Made by a program: the position numbers and the translations under genes. The notes below the pieces were generated by a model. The model saw nothing but the letters and a program-made list of their open reading frames with translations. It ran no database searches and was not told where the DNA came from. Of a stretch of DNA of 64,000 bases, positions 16,359 through 25,827 are shown one piece after another. Within the stretch, counting starts at the first letter, position 1, and every line of letters starts with the position of its first letter. The stretch lies in contig CAVUNO010000026.1 in assembly GCA_963742875.1 (NCBI GenBank), positions 372,001 to 436,000 on the forward strand, read 5' to 3'. Source of the DNA: Bog-532 sp963742875 (lineage in GTDB: Bacteria > Actinomycetota > Actinomycetes > Streptosporangiales > Streptosporangiaceae).

Positions 16359-17354
16359 CTACAGCCGGATCTTCATCTCGTCCACGACGGCGGCCAGTGC
16401 CGCCGCCGTGCTTGGCGTGATGCCGAACTTGCCGGGGTCGGGGACCCCGGCATAGCCGTGCACGACACCGGCCTGCGCGCGCTCCCATCTGATGCCGGCG
16501 TGGTCAAGGATGGCGCGCATGGGCGCGTTCTCGGCGAGAACGTCGGCGCAAAAGTGTGAGATGCCGTTGCGCCGGGCGGCGATGGCGATGGCTCCCATCA
16601 GCAGCGTTCCCAGTCCCCGTCCCTGGAACTCATCCTCGATCAGGAAGCTGATGTCGGCCAGTACCCGGTCCGAAGCCGACCGGACGTAGGTGGCGCCACC
16701 TACCGGGACGTCAGCGCTGTCGACGGCCACCCAGGTGAAGTGGCTGACGTAGTCGACCTTGGCCAGGTACCCGGCTAATGCCGGAGTTATATCCGCTGCG
16801 CCGAGGAAACGCTGGTACCGCGTGTTGGCCGAGAACAGCGGCTCCCCCTTTACCAGCTCGTGCTGGTCGCCGGGGTAGCTCGGACGGAGCCCGGCAGCGG
16901 TGCCGTCGCGAAGGGTGACAGGCACCGGGGCCGTATCGGCGGCCAGACGCTGGCGGGCTTTGATCACGACCTTCTCCAGCACCCCCGGGATGGCGAGCAG
17001 CCGCGTGAAGGCCGCCCGCCCACCCTTCAGGCCGCGCGTCTCGGTCATCGCGGGGACGGTCGCCGAGCGCCGTGTCCCGCGCAGCAGAGCCATCTCCCCC
17101 AGGATCGAGCCTTCCGCCACGGCGGTAACCTTCTGCGCTCCCTCTTCCTCTTCGCCGAACGCAACCCGGGCGCGGCCGGATGTCAGAAGCAGGAAATGCT
17201 CGGCGACGTCACCGCGCCGGAGCAGAACCGTCCCAGCGGCCACCGCGAAAGGTATCAGGAGCCCCGCCAGGCTCTCCAGGTCCGCGCGTGCGGCAGCGGT
17301 GAGAACGTCGCAGCGTGCGAGGTCAGCGACGATCGTATCCAGGTCACTTAGCAC
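16359..17354 (-). CDS. cNMP-binding GNAT protein lysine acetyltransferase (Pat-like)
   Basis: About 331 residues. An N-terminal cyclic-nucleotide-binding domain (residues ~15-130: LLRRGDVAEHFLLLTSGRAR, then EGSILGEMALLRGTRRSAT with the phosphate-binding cassette GEMALLRGTRRSA) is fused to a GNAT acetyltransferase domain (VDYVSHFTWVAVD, FQGRGLGTLLMGAIAIAARR, the acetyl-CoA loop). This is the architecture of mycobacterial Pat/KATmt, which acetylates acyl-CoA synthetases and other proteins under cAMP control. I prefer GTG at 17354 because the longer reading starts with TTG and lacks a Shine-Dalgarno. It is intact and divergently oriented to the hypothetical gene at 17.4 kb. An acyl-CoA ligase of the nearby catabolic operon is a conceivable substrate, but that is speculation. 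Confidence 0.85.
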   Translation of the reverse strand: MLSDLDTIVADLARCDVLTAAARADLESLAGLLIPFAVAAGTVLLRRGDVAEHFLLLTSGRARVAFGEEEEGAQKVTAVAEGSILGEMALLRGTRRSATVPAMTETRGLKGGRAAFTRLLAIPGVLEKVVIKARQRLAADTAPVPVTLRDGTAAGLRPSYPGDQHELVKGEPLFSANTRYQRFLGAADITPALAGYLAKVDYVSHFTWVAVDSADVPVGGATYVRSASDRVLADISFLIEDEFQGRGLGTLLMGAIAIAARRNGISHFCADVLAENAPMRAILDHAGIRWERAQAGVVHGYAGVPDPGKFGITPSTAAALAAVVDEMKIRL

Positions 17355-17396
17355 GGTGCCGCCAGCCAGCCACAAGGAAGGATCATTTCAGCCATC

Positions 17397-17861
17397 TTGA
17401 CATGGCGCGCCCGCAGCCTCACCGGCGCCACGGCCGCCAGCGCCGCCGCGGCCTCGTCCGGCGGCGACGACCCCGGCCCGGCGCGCGAGGCGTTCCCGGG
17501 CTGGTACGCGGCACGGCACAACGATGTCCCGCAGGACGCGGCCGACGCTGTGGACACAATCCTCCACGAGTGCAGACGACGGGCACATCCCGGGGAGCGC
17601 TCGCGCTACGCCTGCTCACCGCACCGGATCAAGATGGCGGCGCACCTGATCCGTGACGGCTACTTCCCCGACTACGCTAACGCGGCGCTCCGCCTGCTGC
17701 CGGAGTGGACGCAGTGGTGCATCGGGCAGAGCGGGCTCACCGGCGACTTCGCGGCCCGGTCCCGCGCCGCCGCGCCCACCGAGGCCGCAGCACTCATCGA
17801 CGAGGAGGCACACGATCCGGCCGCTGAGCGGAACGAGGCGCCGTTCCGCCGCCAAGAGTGA
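17397..17861 (+). CDS. Conserved-looking hypothetical protein
   Basis: 154 residues from TTG at 17397, or a later start. FPGWYAARHNDVPQDAADAV, RRRAHPGERSRYACSPHRIK, MAAHLIRDGYFPDYANAALR and LLPEWTQWCIGQSGLTGDFA look like a real folded protein with host-like codon usage. The first 30 residues are low-complexity Ala/Ser and may be spurious. I do not recognise the family. A hairpin (arms GGGCCT / AGGCCC, 17865-17883) directly after the stop could be a terminator. Confidence 0.5.
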   Translation: MTWRARSLTGATAASAAAASSGGDDPGPAREAFPGWYAARHNDVPQDAADAVDTILHECRRRAHPGERSRYACSPHRIKMAAHLIRDGYFPDYANAALRLLPEWTQWCIGQSGLTGDFAARSRAAAPTEAAALIDEEAHDPAAERNEAPFRRQE

Positions 17862-17883
17862 AGGGGGCCTGAGGAGGAGGCCC

Positions 17884-18329
17884 GGCGGCCGGTACGAGCC
17901 ACGACCCTTCGTTCAGTACCTTCGGAGCCCAACCGGGGACCAGCAGCGACGATGACCGCAGCAGGGCACGGCCACCAGCAATCGCGCGACCGTCCGTTCG
18001 GAAGCCCGGCAGGCCCTGGTGAACGCGCGCGCCGGGTATCCGCTAGCCCCCCAGAACGGAGTGGTCCGGCTCCCGGAGCGCACGCTTGAACGCGCGGAGG
18101 AGGACGGCCAGTCCGTCCGGAATCAGGTGCCCGTGTGTCAGCAGCCGGTCAGTCAGCCACACCACCTCCGCCAGCGCCAGGTCTTCCCGCACCCTCGATA
18201 TGCGTGCTCCTCCGCCAACCCCTCGAACATCTCCAAGCGGCCCGCCGCCACCGCGGAAACCTTCAACGACAGGCGCAGGACACAAAGACAGCAGCACCCC
18301 AGACGACCACAAACACCTAAAGCCTCCGG
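17884..18329. other. No supported gene
   Basis: About 445 bases without convincing coding. A minus-strand reading at 18043-18312 contains ISRVREDLALAEVVWLTDRL then LTHGHLIPDGLAVLLRAFKR, which looks protein-like but has no clear start and no family I recognise; it may be the end of a decayed gene. Confidence 0.4.
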
Positions 18330-18790
18330 TGTTGGGTGAAGAAGCAGCAACTCGCGCACGAGCTATGGCACTACAAGTACGACGTCGACGTGCGCGTGCG
18401 TTCTCAGCTCAAAACCCGGCTTGCTGCCGTCCTTGGCGCTTTCTTGGCCAGCATGAGGCGCACATCGCGGACGCGGTCGGCGTGCCCTCATTCAACATTG
18501 TCACCACCGTCCCTGGGACGCGAGAGCGCGCAGAGGAGCACCCGCTCGCCAGCATCGTGGGCAGATCGTCGGGCAAACCCGAAGTCGATTCCAACCGCTG
18601 CTCACCCTCTCCCCCAGTGCCGCCCAGACGCCGCACACCTTGGTTCACGGCCGCTACCGCGCAAAGCGTTTGTTGCGCAACGACCCGACCAAGCACTTGC
18701 CTATGTCAGCGAGCGTGCCTGACCAAGAAAGAGCCGAGCCTACTCCCAAGCCGCGACGGCCTAAGCCTGTTACCGCTCCACGCAGTGCCG
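18330..18790 (+). pseudogene. Phosphoribosyltransferase-like (ComF-type) gene, decayed
   Basis: One protein is readable across three frames: QLAHELWHYKYDVDVRVRSQ LKTRLAAVL, then RFLGQHEAHIADAVGVPSFN IVTTVPGTRERAEEHPLASI, then QTRSRFQPLLTLSP and HGRYRAKRLL. The order and the IVTTVPGTRxRxxxHPL motif resemble actinobacterial PRTase/ComF-like proteins. The PRPP loop and C terminus are missing. Two frameshifts make it a pseudogene. It directly precedes the IS1634-like element, whose insertion may have removed its 3' end. Confidence 0.5.
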
Positions 18791-18904
18791 ACCTAGAACC
18801 CGGTCTTCGCACATGGGGTTTGATGCTACGGCCGGATGATGGGCTGGCTCCTGGGTCCTTACGGACTTGTGTGACGTGCGGGGAATGGCTGGCCTGGTTG
18901 CTGG

Positions 18905-20362
18905 TTGGTGTCTGGCATGAGCGGGATGTCAAGGACTGGCCGGGGGCGAGGGCGGGCGCGGGCGGAGATCGCGGTGGTCCGCCTGCTGGAAAAACGGCTG
19001 GGGGCGCTGCCGGTGGTGGCGGAGTTCGGGCGCCGGCTCCGGATCGCGGAGATCATCGATGAGCTGTGCCCGGTCCGGTCAGTGGCGCTGATCACTCACG
19101 GGGAGGTGATCGAGGCACTGGTAGCTAACCGGCTGACCGCGCCAGCGCCGATGCTGCGGGTACACGAGTGGGCCGCGTCGATGGCCGTGGATGAGGCGTA
19201 TGGCATCACCCCGGAGCTGCTCAACGATGACCGGATCGCCCGCGCGCTGGATGCGGTCGCCCCGTACCTGGATGAGATCACCGGCAGTGTGGGGGCAGCG
19301 GCGATCACTGAGTTCGGGGTGGATGTGTCCCGGCTGCACTGGGATCTGACCTCGATTTCGCTGTATGGCGCCTATCCGGAGGTGGATGAGCAGTACCCGG
19401 TGCCGGGGTGGGGGCATCCCAAGGACCGCAGGCCGGATCTGAAGCAGATCCAGACGGGTCTGGCGGTCAGCGGGGACGGCGGGATCCCGGTGTTCCATCA
19501 CGCTTATGCGGGCGGGGCCGCGGAGGTGGCCCAGGTCGTGGGGGCGATGATCGCGCTGCGGCGGATCGCGGGACCGCGGCCGTTCCTGCTGGTGGGTGAT
19601 TCGAAGCTGATCTCCTGCACGAACGCGGCGGCGATGGGTGCCCAGAAGGTGGGGTTTATCGCGCCGCTGGCCGCAGCCCGGGTCCCGGCTGGTTTATTCG
19701 CCGCGCTGCCGCAGGGGGCGGGCACGCCGGTGGACTATATCGCCGGGCGTGACGCCGGGAAGCCCGCTGCTGACCGGGGCGTTTACCGGGTCCTGGAAGA
19801 CGGCGGGATGGACCTGGCCGGACCGCGCAAGGCTGACCCGCCGGTGCATCTGCGCCGGATTCTGGTGTATTCCTCAGCCAGCGCCGCTGGCGCGGCCAAA
19901 GCCCGCGCGCGCAAGCTCGCCAAAGCCACCGAAGACCTTGACCGGCTGGTGCGCACGGCCGGGACCCGGTTTCACCCCACGACCAACGCTGTCGCCGCCC
20001 GCGTTACCGCGATCGCCACCAGACGGCGCGTCAAGGCGTATCTGCGTACCGTGATCACCCGGGACGCCCCCGGCAGACCCGCGCTGTCCTGGCATTTCGA
20101 TCAGGCTGCGATCGACGCCGAAGCCGCCACTGACGGCTGGTACGCCCTGCTGGCCAACCTGGACCCTGACCAGGCCGGACCGGCGGAGATTTTCCGCCGG
20201 TACAAGGGCCAGCACATCGTCGAGCGCCGCTACGGCGAGTTCAAAGGCCCGCTCGCGGTCGCCCCCCTGTTCCTGAAGACCAACCGCCGGATCGCCGCCC
20301 TGATCACCGTGATCTGCCTGGCCCTGCTGATCTTCTGCCTGATCGAACGTCAGGTGCCAAGA
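18905..20362 (+). pseudogene. IS1634-family transposase, 3'-truncated
   Basis: Reads without interruption for about 485 residues: the N-terminal ELCPVRSVALITHGEVIEAL region, a first catalytic Asp context (TEFGVDVSRLHWDLTSISLY), the second Asp in FLLVGDSKLI, and the E-motif GQHIVERRYGEFKGPLAVAP. After LLIFCLIERQV (about 20357) similarity to the family stops and the frame runs into the antisense of a phaC fragment. The last ~60 residues usually found in IS1634 proteins are therefore lost. The DDE core is present, but loss of the end makes autonomous transposition doubtful. Confidence 0.75.
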
Positions 20363-20398
20363 GAATGGGCGATGCCGGTATACATGCCTTGCTCCTTG

Positions 20399-20794
20399 TC
20401 AGTTGTCGAAGACGTAGGTGCCGGGCGCCGCGGCGAGCGGCCGTAGCCCGCCGCCGCCGGGTTCTGCTGGTGCTGGCTTGTCCGCGCCGCACGGGTCACC
20501 GAGCCACGCCAGCAGGTCAGGCCACCAGCTGCCCTGCTCGGATCGCGCGGTCTTCAGCCAGTCCGCCGGGCTGGCCGGGTTGGTCTTGGCGGCCTGGTAG
20601 CTGACCTTCGGGCTGCCGGGCGGATTGACCAGCGCGGCGATGTGACCGCTAGTGGACAGGACGAACCGGCTTTCGCCGCCGAGCAGCTGGGTGCTGCGGT
20701 AGCAGTTCTGCCAGGGGGTGATGTGGTCGGCCTGGTCGGCGGCCTCGGCGGATCCCGGCGGCGCAGCGCCGGGTGGTGCGGTCTGAATGGTCAT
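20399..20794 (-). pseudogene. phaC: PHA synthase (PhaC) with large internal deletion
   Basis: 131 residues from ATG at 20794. After an N-terminal TIQTAPPGAAPPGSAEAADQ the protein jumps to the C-terminal end of a poly(hydroxyalkanoate) synthase: DHITPWQNCYRSTQLLGGES, FVLSTSGHIAALVNPPGSPK, GSWWPDLLAWLGD, APGTYVF. The catalytic Asp (DHITPW) and His (SGHIA) are present, but the lipase-like box with the nucleophilic Cys is missing. The in-frame join suggests an internal deletion of several hundred codons rather than simple truncation. The 3' end faces the truncated IS1634 copy. Confidence 0.7.
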
Positions 20795-20885
20795 TCCTTT
20801 TCCGATCTGCTGTGACGCCAGATCCGGCGAAGCCGTGGTGTTGAGGCGCAGGACCGCTCAGGGCGGCCTTGCCTGGCCATCGCGC

Positions 20886-21227
20886 TCAGCTGGTGAGGGC
20901 GATGGCCAGGTAGGCGATGGTGAGGGCGAGGGCGAGCAGGGCCGGTGCCATCTCCTTGCCGCTGTCTGCAGCGCGCCGGTGGGTGATCATCGCGCCGAGG
21001 AGCAGCAGGGTCATCCCGGCCGCGGCGGCCAGGCCGAGCGGGTGCCACCACAGGCCGATCAGGATGCCCGCGGCGGCGGCCAGTTCGGCTACGCCGATGA
21101 GCCGGTACCTGGGCCAGGGAATACCGAAGTGCGCGGCGGATTGCCGCATCTTCGGCTGGCCCAGCAGCTTACCGACTGCCGGAAGGAGACAGACCGCGGT
21201 CATGAGCAGCGAGATCGTGACGAACAT
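20886..21227 (-). CDS. DoxX-family membrane protein
   Basis: 113 residues from ATG at 21227, with GAGG six bases upstream. Four hydrophobic helices are visible: FVTISLLMTAVCLLPAVGKL, YRLIGVAELAAAAGILIGLW, LGLAAAAGMTLLLLGAMITH and MAPALLALALTIAYLAIALT. This is the DoxX-like fold found with quinone-linked oxidoreductases. It is the last gene of the aromatic-degradation operon and begins 11 bases after the stop of the hydroxylase. Its role there is unknown; DoxX relatives support redox or membrane-anchored steps. Confidence 0.75.
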   Translation of the reverse strand: MFVTISLLMTAVCLLPAVGKLLGQPKMRQSAAHFGIPWPRYRLIGVAELAAAAGILIGLWWHPLGLAAAAGMTLLLLGAMITHRRAADSGKEMAPALLALALTIAYLAIALTS

Positions 21228-21238
21228 GGGAACCTCTT

Positions 21239-22994
21239 CTAGCATGTTGACGGGAACGGGCGGGCGTGATCGGGCTGAGCGGGCGGGTGAGCCGTAACCG
21301 GAGACCCGCGGCCGACCGTGGCCGGGATGGGCCAGGGCAGCCGCGGCAGCCGGCGCCGGAGCTCCACCGCCGCGATCACGCGGTCGGGGCGCACGACGAC
21401 GGTCAGCGCCGGGTTGGACCCCTGGACCGCCAGGGCCCGCAGGTCGGCGGGCCGCCGGTCGCCGGCGAGATGGACGTCGATCCAGCCGGCGCCTGGGTCC
21501 GCGGCGGGCCGGCCGGTTGTTCCGGCGGCGTGTGTGCTGCTGATCCGGACCAGGACGAGGCCGTGGCGGCGGCAGAAATCTGACAGTGCGGGGTCGGGCC
21601 AGGCGTGCGGTCAGCACGGCGGTGCGTCCGGCCAGGATCGTGTCCAGCCGGACGGGGGGTCCGTCGCCGGCGGACACTAGGGGGTTGGGGATCAGGCCGC
21701 CGATCCACAGCGCGGCGGGGATGCCGGAAAGGATCATGCGCTGCGGGGGGCGCTGCAGGGCGCCGGCCTTCAGCCGGGGCGTGGCGGTGGAGCCCATGGC
21801 CTGGCAGATGGAGTGGCTGCGGACGGCTGCGGCCAGGGCGATCCGGCGGATGGCGGCGGCGCGGTCCTGGCCGCCGGTCATCGCCCAGCCGACCCGGACG
21901 GCCTTTTTGATCAGGGCCTTGGCGTGCGGGCGGCGTTCAGCCTCATAACTGGCCAGCAGGCCGGCCCCGGCCCGGCCGGTGAGCACGTGCGCGAGTTTCC
22001 AGGCCAGGTTGTCGGCGTCGCGCAGCCCGGCGGCCAGGCCCTGGCCGATGAACGGCGGGGTGAGGTGGGCGGCGTCGCCGAGCAGGAAGACGCGGCCGGC
22101 CTGGAAGCGGGACGCCAGCCGGGCGCGGAAGGTGTAGCTGGCGGTGCGGATGATCTGCAGGCCGTCCAGGTCGTCGCGTCCGGTCCAGGGCCGCAGCAGC
22201 TGGCCGAGGGCCTCGGGGGTGATCAGGCCGGTTTCGTCCTCGCCGTCGAACAGCCGGAACTCCCAGCGGTACCGGTCGCCGGTGACCTGCATGAAGGTGG
22301 CGGCCCGGCCCGGGTCGCAGATCTGCTCCACGCCGTCCCAGGTATCCAGGCCGGTCCCGGCCCGCATGTCGACCACGAGCCAGCGTTCGGTGAAGCCCAG
22401 GTCCTCCATGGTGATCCCGGCCAGTTCCCGGATCGTGCTGTTGGCGCCGTCGCAGCCCAGCACGACCCGGCCGGTGAACGTCTGCGGCTGGCCGGCGATG
22501 CGGGCGTGCACCCGGACCGGGGCCGTGGTGAGCGGGCCCGGGGCGCCGTCCATCCCGCAGACCTCGGTGCCGCGGCGCAATTCGATCAGCGGGTGCGCCT
22601 CGACCCGGGCGAGCATCAGCTCTTCCAGGTCGGGCTGGTGGAACATGTTCGCTTGGGGGAAGCCGTGCACGCCTGGCGTGTGGTCGCGGCTGAACTCGGC
22701 CATCACGCGGTGCCCGGCGTCCAGCAGCCGCAGCCCGCTGCCGGGCCGGGACCGGGCCAGGAATCCCTCGCTGACGCCGATCCGGTCCAGGGTCCGGGCG
22801 ACCTCGTCGTCCAGGTGCACCGCGCGGGGCAGCGGATGCGGCTGGGGCCAGCGTTCCAGCAGGGTGACGGGAATGCCGAAGTCGGCGAGCAGGAGGGCCG
22901 CGGTGCAGCCGGCCGGGCCGGCGCCGACGATGATGACCGGCTGGGAGTTCGCGGGGTACTGGTCGTTCATGGTCGTGTATCTTTCTGCGGTCAC
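21239..22994 (-). pseudogene. FAD-dependent aromatic hydroxylase (MhpA/PheA type), one frameshift
   Basis: From GTG at 22994 (GTGA overlap with the ligase stop) or ATG at 22970. FAD-binding GAGPAGCTAALLLADFG lies near residue 20, the DG motif CDGANSTIRELAG in the middle, and the GD motif VFLLGDAAHLTPPFIGQGLA near residue 290. At about 21607, in a C-rich run, the frame changes. The C-terminal thioredoxin-like domain continues one base out of frame (ALSDFCRRHGLVLVRISSTH) to TAG at 21239-21241. These NAD(P)H-dependent hydroxylases convert phenolic acids to catechols, the substrate type of the adjacent extradiol dioxygenase. The frameshift could be a sequencing error. Confidence 0.75.
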
Positions 22995-24862
22995 TTGCTG
23001 GTGGTCTGTTCGGCGGGCGACGGCCCGGAGCGGATGGTGAGGGCGAACCCGGCGACGGCGTCTTGCACGCGATCGGGGTCGGCGCCGGTCACGGTGACGA
23101 CCAGCCGCCCGTCCTCGTGCGCCGCGGTGGCCCGGGCATCCGGCAGGCCCGCCGCGTCCAGCGCGTCGGTGATGGCGCGGACGGCGGCGTCGGCGGCCAG
23201 CGCGGGCTTGAACTGCTTACCGACCGCGGTGACCGGGATCTCGGTGACCGGGTAGATGCGCTTGGGCCGGGCGGCGGGCTCGTCGATGGCGTCCGCGGCC
23301 CACGCCAGCAGGTCGGCCTCGTCGAACCGGCCGGGGCCGGCCGGGACGACGTAGGCGACCGGGATCTCGCCGGCGTGCCGGTCGGGGCGGCCGACGGCCA
23401 CGGCGGCGCGGACGCCGGGGTGGCGCAGCAGCGCCTCCTCGATCACCCGGGGGTCGATGTTGTGGCCGCCGCGGATGATCAGGTCCTTGGCCCGGCCGGT
23501 GAGGGAGACGAAGCCGCCGGCGTCGACGCGGCCGAGGTCGCCGGTGTCCAGCCAGCCGTCCCGGACGATGCCTTCCCGGCTCACCCGGGGACCGCCGGGG
23601 GCCGGGTCGGTGACGTACCCGGCGAACACGGCGGGCCCGCCGATCACCAGCACGCCGGTCTCGCCGGGGCCGCAGTCGGCCCACGGCCCGTCGCCGATCC
23701 GGACGGCTTTGACCTGCTGGCCGGGCAGGGCCCGGCCGACCGACCCGGGCCGTTCCTGCCCCGGCCGGGTCCAGGTGCTCGCGCAGGTCGCCTCGGTGAG
23801 TCCGTAGCCCTCCAGCAGGTGCCGCCCGGTGTGCCGGGCGAAGGCTTCGCGCACCGAGGACGGCAGCGGGGACGCGCCCACGATCGGCACGCGCAGCGTA
23901 CTGATGTCGGCGTCGACCGGGACCTGCGCCAGGGTGCCGTAGACGGTGGGCACGGCGGACATGGCCGCGATCTGGTAGTGCTCGACGATCGTCCAGAACC
24001 GGGTGTACAGGGCCTTGTCGCGGTAGCCGGCCGGGCCTGGCCACACCACCCGGGCGCCGCTGAACATCGGCGCGATGCCGGTGACGATCAGCGCGTTGAC
24101 GTGGAACAGCGGCAGCCCGCCCAGCATCCCCTCCCCGGCCGCCAGCCCGCTGCACACCGCGATCCCCCGGCCGCAGGCGAGCTGGTTGGCGTGGGTGTGC
24201 GCGGCGATCTTCGGGGCGCCGGTAGTCCCGCCGGTGTGCACGAACGCGGCCAGATCATCTGCCGTCGGCGGGTCCGCGCCGGCCAGGCGGCCGGCCGGCT
24301 GCCCGGCGATCACCTCATCCAGGTAGGCCACGACCGGCCCGCGGCTGTCCGGGGCATGCCCGGCAGGCGCGTCACCGTCCAGGAGAGGCGGGGTGCCGCG
24401 GGCGCCGTCCGGCCGCAGCGCCAGGACCGCGGTCATCCCCGCCTGCCGGGCCACCTCGACCAGCCGCTGCCACAGCTGCGGGTCCAGCTCGGGCCCGGCC
24501 GCGACCAGGACCCGCGATCCCGTCCGGCGGATCAGCTCGGTGATCCGCTCGCTCGACAGCGCGGGGTTGACCGGGGCGGCGATCCCGGCGGCCTCCGCGG
24601 CCAGCGTGGCCGCGTACAGCATGGAGGTGTTGACGCTGGCCAGCGTCACCGCGTCCTGGCGCCGCACCCCCAGGGAGGTCAGCGCGTTGGCGATCCGGGT
24701 CACCGTGCCGGCCAGCTCGGCGTAGGTCCAGGCCAGGCAACGGGTGTAATCACCCAGGTCTGGGATCCATTGCGTGGCCACGCCGTCGGGCCAGGCGCCG
24801 GCGGCGTCCAGCAGCAGCTGGTAGGTTGACTCCGGCTGCGGCAGTATTTCTCGTGTGGTCAT
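22991..24862 (-). CDS. Acyl-CoA ligase / AMP-binding enzyme of catabolic operon
   Basis: 623 residues from ATG at 24862. ANL-superfamily motifs: the P-loop-like FVHTGGTTGAPKIAAHTH, ALLEGYGLTEAT-type HLLEGYGLTEATCASTW, the LDTGDLGRVDAGGFVSLTGR core with RAKDLIIRGGHNIDP, and the catalytic Lys region VTAVGKQFKPAL. It activates a carboxylic acid to its CoA thioester via an adenylate. A C-terminal ~60-residue extension (DGRLVVTVTGADPDRVQDAV) follows the usual end. The start overlaps the FAA-hydrolase stop (ATGA), and the stop overlaps the hydroxylase start. The pathway substrate is likely an aromatic or ring-cleavage acid, but it is not identifiable from sequence. Confidence 0.85.
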   Translation of the reverse strand: MTTREILPQPESTYQLLLDAAGAWPDGVATQWIPDLGDYTRCLAWTYAELAGTVTRIANALTSLGVRRQDAVTLASVNTSMLYAATLAAEAAGIAAPVNPALSSERITELIRRTGSRVLVAAGPELDPQLWQRLVEVARQAGMTAVLALRPDGARGTPPLLDGDAPAGHAPDSRGPVVAYLDEVIAGQPAGRLAGADPPTADDLAAFVHTGGTTGAPKIAAHTHANQLACGRGIAVCSGLAAGEGMLGGLPLFHVNALIVTGIAPMFSGARVVWPGPAGYRDKALYTRFWTIVEHYQIAAMSAVPTVYGTLAQVPVDADISTLRVPIVGASPLPSSVREAFARHTGRHLLEGYGLTEATCASTWTRPGQERPGSVGRALPGQQVKAVRIGDGPWADCGPGETGVLVIGGPAVFAGYVTDPAPGGPRVSREGIVRDGWLDTGDLGRVDAGGFVSLTGRAKDLIIRGGHNIDPRVIEEALLRHPGVRAAVAVGRPDRHAGEIPVAYVVPAGPGRFDEADLLAWAADAIDEPAARPKRIYPVTEIPVTAVGKQFKPALAADAAVRAITDALDAAGLPDARATAAHEDGRLVVTVTGADPDRVQDAVAGFALTIRSGPSPAEQTTSK

Positions 24863-25827
24863 GGCAGCTTCCCGATAATCGTGTTGTGCTGGGTGCCGAG
24901 GTCGAGTCGGCCGTCGGGCGAGGCGATCGTCGCGGTGATGACGTCGCCGTCGCGCAGGTAGCGGGGGTTGCCCGCCTGCCGGCCGAAGAACAGCTTCCAC
25001 CGGGTGGCGGGCGGCAGCAGCCCGGCGAGCAGTCCGGCGATCTTGGCCGGTGCTTTCAGCGCGGTGCCGCCGGGGGTGCCGGTCAGCAGCAGGTCGCCGG
25101 GGGCCATCGGCTGGAACCGGGACAGCAGGGTCAGCGCCTGGGCCGGCCGGACGATCATGTCCGCCACGGTGTTGTCCTGCCGCATCTCGCCGTTGACCCG
25201 CAGCTTCAGCCGCAGCGAGCTCAGCCGGGCCAGGTCGGCGGCGTCCACCAGGGTCAGCCAGGGACCCACCGGGGTGAAGGTGGGGTAGGACTTGGCCTCG
25301 TAGAACTGGGTCTTGACCAGCTGGATCTGCCGGGCGCTGACATCGTCGGCGACCACCAGCGCGGCGACGTAGCGGGCCAGGTCCGCGTCGGTCACCGTGG
25401 TACCGACCGGCAGGTCCGTCCCGATGACCAGGCCGAGCTCCACCTCGTAGTCCAGGAACCCGACCCCGTCCGGGCGGGTGATGTCCCCGGCCGGCCCGGT
25501 GATGGAGTGCGAGGCCTTGCGGAAGAACGCCGGCGGGACCGTGTCCGGGTCGAACCCGGAGTCGATCGCGTGGGACCGGTAGTTCACCGCCTGCGCCACC
25601 ACCCGCGCCGGTGCGGTCACCGGGCTGCGCAGGTCCAGCGACTCCGCGGGCACCGCGTCCCGCGGCGCGGCGGCCGCGGTGGCCTGCGCGGCCTCGATGG
25701 CCGCGGTCAGAGCTGGGCGGTCGGCGAGCAGCCCGGCGGTCGTGGCGGCGGGCAGGTCCAGCCGGACCAGCCCGGCCGGGGTGACCGTCCACCATCCGTC
25801 GGCGGTGCGGGCCAGGCGGGCGCTCAT
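24859..25827 (-). CDS. Fumarylacetoacetate hydrolase-family protein
   Basis: 322 residues from ATG at 25827. The FAH fold shows VVAQAVNYRSHAIDSG, GFLDYEVELGLVIGTDLPVG with the metal-binding acidic cluster, and ALVVADDVSARQIQLVKTQF, then DLLLTGTPGGTALKAP. Relatives hydrolyse or decarboxylate ring-cleavage products of aromatic meta-pathways. The gene is coupled at both ends: ATGA overlap with the dioxygenase stop, and its own stop overlapping the ligase start. Metal dependence (Mg or Mn) is known for the family; the exact substrate is inferred only from the neighbours. Confidence 0.85.
   Translation of the reverse strand: MSARLARTADGWWTVTPAGLVRLDLPAATTAGLLADRPALTAAIEAAQATAAAAPRDAVPAESLDLRSPVTAPARVVAQAVNYRSHAIDSGFDPDTVPPAFFRKASHSITGPAGDITRPDGVGFLDYEVELGLVIGTDLPVGTTVTDADLARYVAALVVADDVSARQIQLVKTQFYEAKSYPTFTPVGPWLTLVDAADLARLSSLRLKLRVNGEMRQDNTVADMIVRPAQALTLLSRFQPMAPGDLLLTGTPGGTALKAPAKIAGLLAGLLPPATRWKLFFGRQAGNPRYLRDGDVITATIASPDGRLDLGTQHNTIIGKLP

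Noticed and set aside
21813..23255. Large plus-strand open frame opposite the hydroxylase and ligase
   Set aside because: Antisense shadow in GC-rich DNA; composition is repetitive Gly/Ala/Arg/Val without motifs, while the minus strand has clear enzyme motifs.
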